From: IMCC26256 sp046081705
GTDB lineage: Bacteria; Actinomycetota; Acidimicrobiia; IMCC26256
DNA: 64,000 nt
Direction of reading: 5' to 3'
Assembly (NCBI GenBank): GCA_046081705.1
Contig: JBJTWK010000081.1
Location: 29,784-93,783, forward strand
The position numbers were made by a program, and so were the translations under genes. Shown one piece after another: positions 16,652 through 23,600 of this stretch. Under the pieces are notes generated by a model. The model searched no databases. It had not been told where the DNA came from and worked only from the letters and a program-made list of their open reading frames with translations. Position 1 is the first letter of the stretch, and each line of letters begins with the position of its first letter.

Positions 16652-17044
16652 TCACCGGTGAGCACCTCGACGAGTTCGATCTGTCCGGCCACCCCCCACC
16701 TTCGCGTCGATGCCCGACAGCCGGTTGCGCACGGTGCCCGGGGCGTCGTGGAGACGCCGCGCGATCGTCGCCACCCGGTGGCCGGTGGCGAGGAGTTCCA
16801 GAATCTCGCGTTCGCACGCGTCGAGCGAGCATCGATCGACGAGATGCTGGACGCGCGCGTCGAGTCGCGGTTGATCCTCGATCGCGCCGGCCCGGCCCGT
16901 CGGCACCACGAGGACGAGTTCGACCCGCGCCACCACCCCCTCCGCTTCGAGGAGCGGGATACCCGTCAACTCGACCACGAGCACCCGTCCGTCGGCGCGC
17001 CGGAAGGCGCGCGTGCCGGTCACGATCTCACGACGGTCGAACAA
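16652..17044 (-). pseudogene. LuxR-type HTH regulator, probably truncated or frameshifted
   Basis: An open frame of 130 residues from a TTG at 17044. Residues about 12-50 look like the second half of a PAS domain (TRAFRRADGRVLVVELTGIPLL) and about 70-113 are a LuxR-type helix-turn-helix: ACEREILELLATGHRVATIA, then RRLHDAPGTVRNRLSGIDAKVG. After AKVG the frame passes through a run of six G (16692-16697) into unrelated Arg-rich sequence. With one G fewer, the typical ending GQIELVEVLTG would follow, but that frame runs on to 16492 inside the tRNA gene. The first half of the PAS domain is also missing. I read it as a decayed gene, or as carrying a sequence error. Confidence 0.5.
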
Positions 17045-17070
17045 CCCGCGCCGGACGACTGCGCGGCGCC

Positions 17071-17187
17071 GTGAGCGGCACCGCGAAGAGCTCGGTGATC
17101 GATCGGCCGACGACGGCCTACGTGCTCGCCATCGCCGTGATCGCCACGTGCGTCGGTGCGCTCCTCGCCCTCACGCTCACCGCCTGA
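17071..17187 (+). CDS. Possible 38-residue single-span membrane protein
   Basis: A GTG-started frame of 38 residues: a short polar N-terminus (SGTAKSSVIDRPT) followed by an uncharged stretch AYVLAIAVIATCVGALLALT, which would make one transmembrane helix ending just before the stop. No ribosome binding site is convincing, and the region overlaps what may be the lost 5' part of the opposing regulator gene. I do not recognise it. Confidence 0.3.
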   Translation: MSGTAKSSVIDRPTTAYVLAIAVIATCVGALLALTLTA

Positions 17188-17264
17188 TCCCATCGCTCGC
17201 ACGGCGGGCGGGCCGCACGGCGTCTACGATCCCCCTCGACACGATCAGCGCTCGAGGGACAGCC

Positions 17265-17765
17265 ATGCAGCGCACACTCGGCACCACCATCGTCACCATC
17301 CTGTTCTCGATCCTCGCGGCGTCCCCCGCCCACGCGGCGAGCGGCGTTCCTCCCGTCCGGTACGTGAACGCGAACGCCTGGGCCCCGTTGGAGTTCACCG
17401 CCTGCGGCTTCGAGGAGCGGGGCGGCATGGTCGCCTTCTCCCGGGAACGCACCGACGCCGTCGCGAGCGAGTGGGCCTTCTCCTCGAGCTCGTGCCTCAC
17501 CCGTTCCGACGGCTGCCCGAAGAGGTTCGCCGTCTGCTACCAGGAATCCGGGACCATCGCACTGGTCACACCCGACGGCGAGATCTTCGGCACGTTCACC
17601 GGGATCGGCGACGCCGGCTACACGTTCAGCTGGGACGTTCGATTCACGGGCGGCACGGGGACCTGGCAGGGTGCGCGCGGGCGCGCGTCGGTCGACGGTG
17701 GCCGCGTGTTCGGCGGGACGATCACGAGCAGTTCCCAGTGGACCTTCATCGGACTCCGGGCCTGA
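17265..17765 (+). CDS. Secreted protein, allene-oxide-cyclase/dirigent-like barrel
   Basis: A 166-residue protein with a standard Sec signal peptide cleaved after SPAHA (about residue 24). The mature part contains three cysteines (TACGFEER, SSSCLTRSDGCPKRF and VCYQ). The C-terminal half, FGTFTGIGDAGYTF followed by FTGGTGTWQGARGRASVDGG, resembles the glycine-rich strand of dirigent/allene oxide cyclase-like barrels. That similarity is by eye and the function is unknown. The GAGGGAC site 4-5 nt upstream supports the ATG at 17265, and a TACGAT hexamer about 40 nt upstream may be its -10. Confidence 0.6.
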   Translation: MQRTLGTTIVTILFSILAASPAHAASGVPPVRYVNANAWAPLEFTACGFEERGGMVAFSRERTDAVASEWAFSSSSCLTRSDGCPKRFAVCYQESGTIALVTPDGEIFGTFTGIGDAGYTFSWDVRFTGGTGTWQGARGRASVDGGRVFGGTITSSSQWTFIGLRA

Positions 17766-17792
17766 CGCACCGGGCCCGCCGCGCACCCTCGC

Positions 17793-17798
17793 TAGGGT
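17793..17798 (+). promoter_or_regulatory. -10 box before a 30-codon leaderless ORF
   Basis: TAGGGT lies 6 nt before the GTG at 17805. The box is well placed for a transcript starting at that codon. Confidence 0.4.
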
Positions 17799-17804
17799 GA
17801 CGAC

Positions 17805-17897
17805 GTGACCACCGAGTTCCTTCCTCGCCGGACCTCGGTCCGCACGACAGCCCGCCGGACCACGGACCGCCCACCCGCGACCGGGGCACCCCGATGA
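17805..17897 (+). CDS. Short upstream ORF coupled to NIPSNAP-like gene
   Basis: Thirty codons starting GTG ACC ACC GAG and ending CGA TGA, with the stop overlapping the next start as ATGA. The peptide is basic and Thr/Arg/Pro-rich (RRTSVRTTARRTTDRPP) and I recognise no family. A -10-like box 6 nt upstream suggests it is the first thing translated on a leaderless message, so its likely job is to deliver ribosomes to the downstream start, which lacks its own ribosome binding site. Confidence 0.4.
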   Translation: MTTEFLPRRTSVRTTARRTTDRPPATGAPR

Positions 17898-18634
17898 CGA
17901 ACCCGCACGTCTACATCCACGAGTTCATCGACATCATCGGGCACAACCGGGCCCGCTACATGCAGCACATGACGGCGAACTGGTGCCCGGTGGCGCGGGA
18001 GGAGCGCAACCAGCTGTGCTTCGGCGTGTGGGCCACCGTGGGGGCCACGGGGCGCTGGCCCGAGGTCGTGAACCTCTGGGAGATCAGCGACTGGGACGGC
18101 CTCGCCGCCGACTTCGAGCACGAACTCGTCGGCTCGGGGGCTCAGGACCCCGCGCTCGTCGAGTGGTGGGCGGCGGCCGCATCGTTGCGGCGCGGGGGCG
18201 TCGACCGGATCCTGGTGCCCGAACCGTGGAGCCGGTCCATCGAGCAGCACACGGCGCACGGCACGCGGGGCACGGTCTACGCGCACGAGGTCGTGACCAC
18301 CGCACCGGGCGAGGTGCAGCGCTACCTCGACGCGCTGCACGACGAGGGCCTCGCCGCCCACGCCGAACTCGGGCTCACCCCGATCGGCGCGTTCCACACG
18401 GCGATGCGGGCCCGCGACGAGGCGATCGTCATCTGGGCGATCCCGGACTGGCCCACCTGGGCCGCCCTCGAGCGGGTGTGGGACGACGACCGCGCCCGCT
18501 GGCCATGGCGGTCCCGCGGCCTCGCGTTCGGTGCACGCACCGAGCGCACGCTGCTCGTGGATGCGCCCCTCAGTCCGCTGCGCACCGGGCGCCAACCGCA
18601 GGTCGAGGACCGGCGTCCGCTCGACGAGTTCTGA
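17894..18634 (+). CDS. NIPSNAP-like dimeric alpha-beta barrel protein
   Basis: A 246-residue protein made of two ferredoxin-like repeats: VYIHEFIDIIGHNRARYMQH (residues 6-25) and GTVYAHEVVTTAPGEVQRYL (about 117-136). The first half resembles mycobacterial NIPSNAP-family proteins of unknown biochemical role. The motif RWPEVVNLWEISDWDGLA is conserved in that group as I recall it. There is no signal peptide. The ATG at 17894 overlaps a short upstream ORF by ATGA, and the gene ends 1 nt before the dehydrogenase start, so the two form an operon. Confidence 0.7.
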   Translation: MTNPHVYIHEFIDIIGHNRARYMQHMTANWCPVAREERNQLCFGVWATVGATGRWPEVVNLWEISDWDGLAADFEHELVGSGAQDPALVEWWAAAASLRRGGVDRILVPEPWSRSIEQHTAHGTRGTVYAHEVVTTAPGEVQRYLDALHDEGLAAHAELGLTPIGAFHTAMRARDEAIVIWAIPDWPTWAALERVWDDDRARWPWRSRGLAFGARTERTLLVDAPLSPLRTGRQPQVEDRRPLDEF

Positions 18635-18635
18635 G

Positions 18636-19589
18636 GTGGGCCGAGTCGTCATCACCCGGCGCCTGCCCGCGGGTGGACTCACCCCGCTCCTCGACGCCGG
18701 CCACGAGGTGGTCACGAACGACGACGACCGGGTGTTCGGTACCACCGACCTCGTCGAGGCCGCGCGCACGTCCGATGCGATCGTCTGCCTGCTCACCGAC
18801 CGGATCGACGCCGAGGTGCTCGAGGCCGGAGCTGCGGGCGGTCGCCTCCGGGTCGTCGCCAACGCCGCCGTCGGGTACGACAACATCGACGTGACCACCG
18901 CGGCACGACTCGGCATCGTGGTGACGAACACGCCGGATGTGCTCACCGAGACCACTGCGGACACCACCTGGCTCCTCATCCTCGCGGCCCGTCGGCTCGC
19001 CACCGGGGCCGAGGCCGACCTGCGCGCCGGCCGCTGGGCGGGCTGGGGTTTCGAGGACCACCTCGCCCTCGACGTCCACGGTGCCCGCCTCGGACTCGTC
19101 GGGTACGGGCGCATCGGGCGCGCCGTCGCCCGTCGGGCCGTGGCGTTCGGTATGGACGTCGTCCACCACACCCGCCACGACACCGGCGCACCGGGCTGGA
19201 CGGCCGACCTCGACGCTCTGCTCGCCACGGCCGACGTCGTGAGCCTCCACGTGCCCCTCACCGACACGACGCGCCACCTCATCGACCGCGATCGACTCGC
19301 CCGACTCAAGGGGTCGGCCACGCTCGTGAACACGACCCGCGGCCCGGTGGTCGACGAGGCCGCCCTCGCCGAGGCCCTCCACGCCGGGCGGCTCTTCTCC
19401 GCCGGGCTCGACGTCTACGAACACGAGCCGGTCGTGCACCCCGACCTGCTCACCGCGCCGCGCACGGTCCTGCTCCCCCACATCGGTTCGGCGACCGTCG
19501 GCACCCGCACCGCCATGGCCCACCTCGCCGCCACGAACGCGGCGGCGGTCCTCGCCGGCGGACCTCCGCCGAACCGCGTCACGTCGTAG
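18636..19589 (+). CDS. D-2-hydroxyacid dehydrogenase (glyoxylate reductase-like)
   Basis: A 317-residue NAD(P)-dependent oxidoreductase reducing 2-keto acids such as glyoxylate or hydroxypyruvate. The Rossmann motif is LGLVGYGRIGRAVAR (about 149-163). The catalytic triad is visible as Arg in LVNTTRGPVVDE, Glu in LDVYEHEP and His in LLPHIGSAT. The substrate-loop VANAAVGYDNIDV matches the family. The GTG at 18636 lies immediately after the previous stop. A perfect hairpin terminator follows. Confidence 0.9.
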   Translation: MGRVVITRRLPAGGLTPLLDAGHEVVTNDDDRVFGTTDLVEAARTSDAIVCLLTDRIDAEVLEAGAAGGRLRVVANAAVGYDNIDVTTAARLGIVVTNTPDVLTETTADTTWLLILAARRLATGAEADLRAGRWAGWGFEDHLALDVHGARLGLVGYGRIGRAVARRAVAFGMDVVHHTRHDTGAPGWTADLDALLATADVVSLHVPLTDTTRHLIDRDRLARLKGSATLVNTTRGPVVDEAALAEALHAGRLFSAGLDVYEHEPVVHPDLLTAPRTVLLPHIGSATVGTRTAMAHLAATNAAAVLAGGPPPNRVTS

Positions 19590-19600
19590 TCCGACGCGAC

Positions 19601-19624
19601 GACGGCCCCCTCGCGGGGGCCGTC
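19601..19624. terminator. Bidirectional terminator hairpin
   Basis: A perfect 10-bp stem GACGGCCCCC/GGGGGCCGTC with loop TCGC sits between the dehydrogenase and the opposing tRNA-Ser gene. Confidence 0.75.
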
Positions 19625-19628
19625 TCGA

Positions 19629-19721
19629 TGGCGGAGGGAGAGGGATTTGAACCCTCGAGGGGGCTTTGCACCCCCTACTCGCTTAGCAGGCGAGCACTTT
19701 CGGCCACTCAGTCATCCCTCC
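19629..19721 (-). tRNA. tRNA-Ser (anticodon GCT)
   Basis: Acceptor GGAGGGA/TCCCTCC, anticodon loop CTGCTAA (GCT) on stem TCGCC-type arms, a long class II variable arm (GGGGGTGCAAAGCCCCC) and a T arm GAGGG TTCAAAT CCCTC. Discriminator G is followed by an encoded CCA (19629-19631). Confidence 0.95.
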
Positions 19722-19732
19722 GAGAGCGCCCG

Positions 19733-19738
19733 AGTGTA
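19733..19738 (-). promoter_or_regulatory. -10 box of tRNA-Ser(GCT)
   Basis: TACACT on the minus strand, 11 nt upstream of the tRNA 5' end, within an 11-mer shared with the tRNA-Arg promoter. Confidence 0.45.
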
Positions 19739-19781
19739 CCCGGCGTCGGGACCGGGTCCACCGGCCGGGCGGCCGTGCCGA

Positions 19782-21455
19782 TCAGTCGTCGGCGCCCTGG
19801 TCGCGCAGGTGTCCGCCGACGTGGCCGATGACGAGTCGCCGCACCGGTGAGCCACCCGGAGCACCCGGTGTCTCGTCGAGCGCGCAGTAGATCCGGAGCA
19901 GTTGCTTCCCGCCGCTCATCCGCAGGTGCGGTCCGAGCACGACCTGGCGACCGTCGACCTCGCGCAGGTAGTCGGCCGCGAACTTCTGCTTCGCCGTGTC
20001 GGACACGCCGCCGGCCCAGTCGAGGCCGAGTCCGCGCGCCGTCGCGGTGAAACTCCCAGTGAGTGCACCGGACGCCCACTCGCTCGCGAGGAACTCGAGC
20101 CTCGTGAACGCGGTCCACACCTCGTTCGTCCGGTCGTACTGCCACCGGCGCGCCGACTCGATCGCCTCGGGGAGGATCCGCAGGTGGGGCAACTCCCGGG
20201 CGCGCTGGACGACGGCGACGAGCGGTTCGGCCGGCGGCGGTGCGTCGGTGACCTCGCCCGCGTGGGCCCGAGCGATCCAGCGGTCGCGCATCGTGTCGAA
20301 GTCCCGCTGCACCCGGTCGCGGTCCGCCTCCACCCGCGCGAGGTGCTCGCGCACCCGCTGCAGTTCGCCGAGCGCCTCCTCGAGGAGTTCCTCCTCGACC
20401 GCGTCCGCGGGCGCGGCGGCCACCACGGGCTCGGGCACCGGTTCGGGCGCGACGGGTACGGCGGGCGCGACCACCGGCGGCGCAGCGACGGGCGGCTCCG
20501 CGACGGGAGGTTCGACAGCGAGCGGTTCCTCGACCCGGGCCGCACGTTCGGCCCGCCGACGCTCGATCGTGCGACGGACCTCGGCCGCCTCGAGTCGGGC
20601 GACCAGCGGCGGATCCGGCACCCGGAGCGCACCCGCGGTGAACACGGCGTCGACGACCGCACCGATGAACGAGGGCTGGGGCCGCCCGTCGTGGCGCACC
20701 ACGTCGGTGACCTGCCACGCCCGATTGCGCGCCGCGTCGATCGAACGGAACCGGGGCCAGTAGAGCCGCGCCCCGCCGCGTGGCACGGCGTGCACGGCCC
20801 CGACCTCCCGGTTGAACGCGTCCGTCGACGCGCCGCCCTGCAGCAGGTGCACGTGGGCGAGGCCGGCGACCCGGAAGGCGACGGTCGTGGCGACGGGCGC
20901 GGTGCGTCCGTCGCCCGCGTCCGAGATCACGAGCACCGGCAGGTGCCGCAGCGACGTGAGGAACGCGTCGAGCGCGAGCGCGTCGTCGGCGGCGGTGGGC
21001 TTCGGGCCGATCGAGAGCCGGGCCATCGCGTCCTCGAACGCGATCGCCCCGATGAGTTCGGTGACGATGCCGGGCGGCGTGCGCGGGTTGTCGACGGGCG
21101 GGGTCAGGGTCGGATCGATCGACCCGATCGCCTCCCGCACCACGACCCACCCACGCTCGTCCTCGACGCCGATGATCGCCTCGGTGCGCAGCCGCAGCGC
21201 CGGGTCCGGGTGCGGACGCTCCCAGAGGATGACCGTGGCCGCGTCATCGCTCTTGTCGTCGTGGAGCCGTCGGATCCGGACCCGGTGGTCGGGCGCGGGC
21301 GCCCAGTCCGTGAGGTCGTCGTCGGTCCAGTCGTCACTCCCCGCGTACTGCTCGAAGAGGCGACGGGCGATGACGCGGGCGTTGAACGCGTCGGTGCGCG
21401 TGCGCGCCCCGGACTCGTAGACCATGTCGAGTCTGCACGCGTAGACCTGCCGCAC
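19782..21455 (-). CDS. Unknown protein with C-terminal IGHVG module
   Basis: A 557-residue protein of unknown function. Residues 1-300 are globular (start RQVYACRLDMVYESGARTRT, later VPRGGARLYWPRF). A Glu/Pro/Val-rich linker about 330-375 (EPPVAEPPVAAPPVV) leads to a coiled coil about 380-425 (LQRVREHLARVEADRDRVQR). The C-terminal 115 residues end in GPHLRMSG, LLRIYCALDE and RLVIGHVGGHL. Similar R-I-x-IGHVGxHL endings occur, as I recall, in uncharacterised actinobacterial proteins of mosaic architecture. There is no signal peptide. The GTG at 21455 is supported by AGGAGGG (21464-21470) 8 nt upstream and by TAGCCT (21479-21484) further up. Confidence 0.7.
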   Translation of the reverse strand: MRQVYACRLDMVYESGARTRTDAFNARVIARRLFEQYAGSDDWTDDDLTDWAPAPDHRVRIRRLHDDKSDDAATVILWERPHPDPALRLRTEAIIGVEDERGWVVVREAIGSIDPTLTPPVDNPRTPPGIVTELIGAIAFEDAMARLSIGPKPTAADDALALDAFLTSLRHLPVLVISDAGDGRTAPVATTVAFRVAGLAHVHLLQGGASTDAFNREVGAVHAVPRGGARLYWPRFRSIDAARNRAWQVTDVVRHDGRPQPSFIGAVVDAVFTAGALRVPDPPLVARLEAAEVRRTIERRRAERAARVEEPLAVEPPVAEPPVAAPPVVAPAVPVAPEPVPEPVVAAAPADAVEEELLEEALGELQRVREHLARVEADRDRVQRDFDTMRDRWIARAHAGEVTDAPPPAEPLVAVVQRARELPHLRILPEAIESARRWQYDRTNEVWTAFTRLEFLASEWASGALTGSFTATARGLGLDWAGGVSDTAKQKFAADYLREVDGRQVVLGPHLRMSGGKQLLRIYCALDETPGAPGGSPVRRLVIGHVGGHLRDQGADD

Positions 21456-21588
21456 CGGATGCGCCCTCCTCGACGGCGAGGCTACCCGGCGGCCCCTCGG
21501 GCCCCCACCGACGAACTCTGGAGGGTTTCCGTCGCTCCAGCAACGGTTTCCCTACGAAGTTCGGGACTCGGGTCGGGTGACCTCGGGG

Positions 21589-22056
21589 TCAGTCGCCGAG
21601 GGCGAGGCGCTCGAGACGCTCGAGGGTGCGCTCCATGTTGGGCGTCACCTGCTTCTCCATGCCCACGAGGCCGTAGATGCCGCGCTGCTTCGATCGGGTC
21701 GGGTCCCAGGTCTCGGTCACGAGCGTGCCGCCCTCGACCTCCTCGAACTCGTACCGCCAGATCACCGGACCGATGCGACGGGCCAGGATCCCGGGACCGT
21801 CGAGCTTCGGGGTCCACGCGAAGCGCCGACCCTCCTCGTACTCCACGACCTCGTTGACCATCTTGTACGGGATGTACATGTGCATCGACATCCCGAACGT
21901 GTCACCGGGTCCGACCTTCCCGGACGGGAGCGGCGAGCTCCTGACCGTGCCGGAGCCGTCGAAGGCGGGGTGCTGCGACGGGTCCGCCACGAGGTCGAAC
22001 AGCCGCTGAGCGGGCGCGGGGATGAGCCGGGATGCGGTCTTCACGCTTGCTGCCAT
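21589..22056 (-). CDS. SRPBCC (polyketide cyclase/START-like) protein
   Basis: A 155-residue helix-grip fold protein. The N-terminus ASRLIPAPAQRLFDLVADPSQHPAFDGSG is the classic SRPBCC opening (split here into its strand and helix), followed by GPGDTFGMSM, EYEEGRRFAWTPK and WRYEFEEVEGGTLVTETWD, and a long C-terminal helix (NMERTLERLERLAL). These bind hydrophobic ligands or act in lipid and polyketide metabolism. The ATG at 22056 has a TATCCT box 6 nt upstream and no ribosome binding site. Confidence 0.8.
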   Translation of the reverse strand: MAASVKTASRLIPAPAQRLFDLVADPSQHPAFDGSGTVRSSPLPSGKVGPGDTFGMSMHMYIPYKMVNEVVEYEEGRRFAWTPKLDGPGILARRIGPVIWRYEFEEVEGGTLVTETWDPTRSKQRGIYGLVGMEKQVTPNMERTLERLERLALGD

Positions 22057-22062
22057 GTCGGG

Positions 22063-22068
22063 AGGATA
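22063..22068 (-). promoter_or_regulatory. -10 box of leaderless SRPBCC gene
   Basis: TATCCT on the minus strand, 6 nt before the ATG at 22056. This is among the closest matches to TAnnnT in the window. Confidence 0.45.
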
Positions 22069-22090
22069 ACCCCGAGCCGCCCGATCGGCC

Positions 22091-22522
22091 TCAGGTCGTG
22101 ACCCGCACGGCGAGCGCGGTCGCGGCCCACGGACCGAGCGGTTCCCCACCTCCGGCCCCGTACTTGCTCGCCAGCGCCCGCCGTACCGGCGCATCGGCCG
22201 GCAGGTCCGGGACCACCATCGCCGTCCGCCCCACCCGGGACCCGGCGACCTCGAACGCCACGGCGGGATCGACCGCGAGGTTGCGCACCCAGTCGGTCGA
22301 GCCGTCGGGTTCCGTGAGGAGCCAGCAGGCGCCGTCCGACCAGACGAACCAGATCTCGATCCGATGGGGGCGGCCGGACCGGCGCCCGGTCGTCGTGAGG
22401 TACCCGAACTCCTCCCCCGCCCACGCGGGAGCCGCGCCGGTCAGGACGCGGCCAGCATGCGGCCGAGGCGGGCGAGCGTCGGGGTGGCGGCCCCGAGGGT
22501 GAACTCGTTCTCCTTGAGCCAC
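22091..22522 (-). CDS. F420/deazaflavin-type nitroreductase family protein
   Basis: A split-barrel flavin/F420-binding fold. The family motif YLTTTGRRSGRPHRIEIWFV is present, then WLLTEPDGSTDWVRNLAVDP and a C-terminal YGAGGGEPLGPWAATALAV. Members are F420-dependent reductases or oxidoreductases of unknown substrate. The start is uncertain: GTG 22522 is the only conventional start but overlaps the upstream acyl-CoA dehydrogenase by 82 nt, while the domain itself begins near 22444, where only a CTG overlapping that gene's stop is available. The real product is therefore 117-143 residues. Confidence 0.65.
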   Translation of the reverse strand: MAQGERVHPRGRHPDARPPRPHAGRVLTGAAPAWAGEEFGYLTTTGRRSGRPHRIEIWFVWSDGACWLLTEPDGSTDWVRNLAVDPAVAFEVAGSRVGRTAMVVPDLPADAPVRRALASKYGAGGGEPLGPWAATALAVRVTT

Positions 22523-23553
22523 AGGAAGTAGCGGTGGATCGGGTAGTCGACGTCGATCGAGATGCCGCCGTGCACGTGCAGCACCGCGAACCCGACGCGG
22601 CTGCCGCCCTCGGCCGCCCAGTACTTCGCCGTCGCGACCTCCTCACGGGCCGCCTCGCCGAGCGCCAGGTGGGACGCCGCACCGAGCATCGTGAGGTGGA
22701 TGCCCTGGGTGTCGATGAACGAGTCGGCCATGCGCTGACCGACGGCCTGGAACGTGGCGAGCGGGCGATCGAACTGCTTGCGGTTCGTCACGTGCTCGGC
22801 CGCGATCCGGATCGCCTCCTGCGCGCAGCCCGCGCTGATGGCGCACAGGGCGACGGTCGCGTGGTCGAGGATCGAGCGCAGCGTCGCACCGTCGTCGAGC
22901 GTGCCGCCGAGGAGCGCGTCGACCCCGACCTGCACGTCGGTGAGGGTCACCTCGAACCGGGGCTCGTGCGACATGGTGTCCTGACGTCCGAGGGTGACCC
23001 CGGCCGTCTTCGGGTCGACGAGGAAGACGCCGATCCCGTCCGGGGTCGTCGCCGGCACGAGCATCACGGCGGCGAGATGCGCCGCGGGGACCGTCGACTT
23101 CACACCCGAGATGGTCCAGCCGTCACCGGCCCGGGTCGCGGTCGTCGACGGCGCCTCGGGGTCCGCACCGAACTCCTCGTACGCGCCGGTGAGCACGGTC
23201 GATCCGGCGACGACACCCGGCAGGTGCGCCGCACGCTGCGCGTCGGTGCCGTACGTGGCGATCGGGAACGCGCCGGCGGCGAGGGTCGCCCACATCGGCA
23301 TCGGCACGACGCGCCGCCCCTGCTCCTGCAGGATGAGGCAGAGCTCGAGGAAGCCGAAGCCGAGCCCACCGTGGGCCTCCGGCACGGCGACACCGAGCAG
23401 GTTCGCCGTCGCGAACTCGGCCCACGTGTCGCGGTCGAACCAGTCGTCGCTGGCGTCGAGTTCCTTGAGCCGCAGCAGCGTGCCCTTGTCGGTGAGGATC
23501 TGAGCGGCGAGACCCTGGAGTGCCTGCTGCTCGTCGGTGAGGGTGAAGTCCAT
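22441..23553 (-). CDS. Acyl-CoA dehydrogenase, small partner subunit type
   Basis: A 370-residue FAD-dependent acyl-CoA dehydrogenase-fold protein. It has MDFTLTDEQQALQ, GVAVPEAHGGLGFGFLEL, ACAD middle-domain strands, and a C-terminal helical domain with NRKQFDRPLATFQAVGQRMAD and HVHGGISIDVDYPIHRYF. The usual Gly-rich motif with catalytic Glu is absent from its C-terminus. Together with the adjacent, conventional partner this resembles actinobacterial alpha2beta2 FadE pairs acting on steroid or branched acyl-CoA. CCAGGAG 6 nt before the ATG supports the start. It lies 47 nt downstream of the partner gene. Confidence 0.85.
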   Translation of the reverse strand: MDFTLTDEQQALQGLAAQILTDKGTLLRLKELDASDDWFDRDTWAEFATANLLGVAVPEAHGGLGFGFLELCLILQEQGRRVVPMPMWATLAAGAFPIATYGTDAQRAAHLPGVVAGSTVLTGAYEEFGADPEAPSTTATRAGDGWTISGVKSTVPAAHLAAVMLVPATTPDGIGVFLVDPKTAGVTLGRQDTMSHEPRFEVTLTDVQVGVDALLGGTLDDGATLRSILDHATVALCAISAGCAQEAIRIAAEHVTNRKQFDRPLATFQAVGQRMADSFIDTQGIHLTMLGAASHLALGEAAREEVATAKYWAAEGGSRVGFAVLHVHGGISIDVDYPIHRYFLWLKENEFTLGAATPTLARLGRMLAAS

Positions 23554-23600
23554 CGGATGCTCCTGGATGCGTGCGTCGGGTCGGTGGGTCGCGTCGCGGG

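Noticed and set aside
17020..17202. Minus-strand sequence resembling the first half of a PAS domain (VGRSITELFAV)
   Set aside because: It is out of frame with the downstream half and closed by a TAG just upstream, so it cannot be part of an intact gene.
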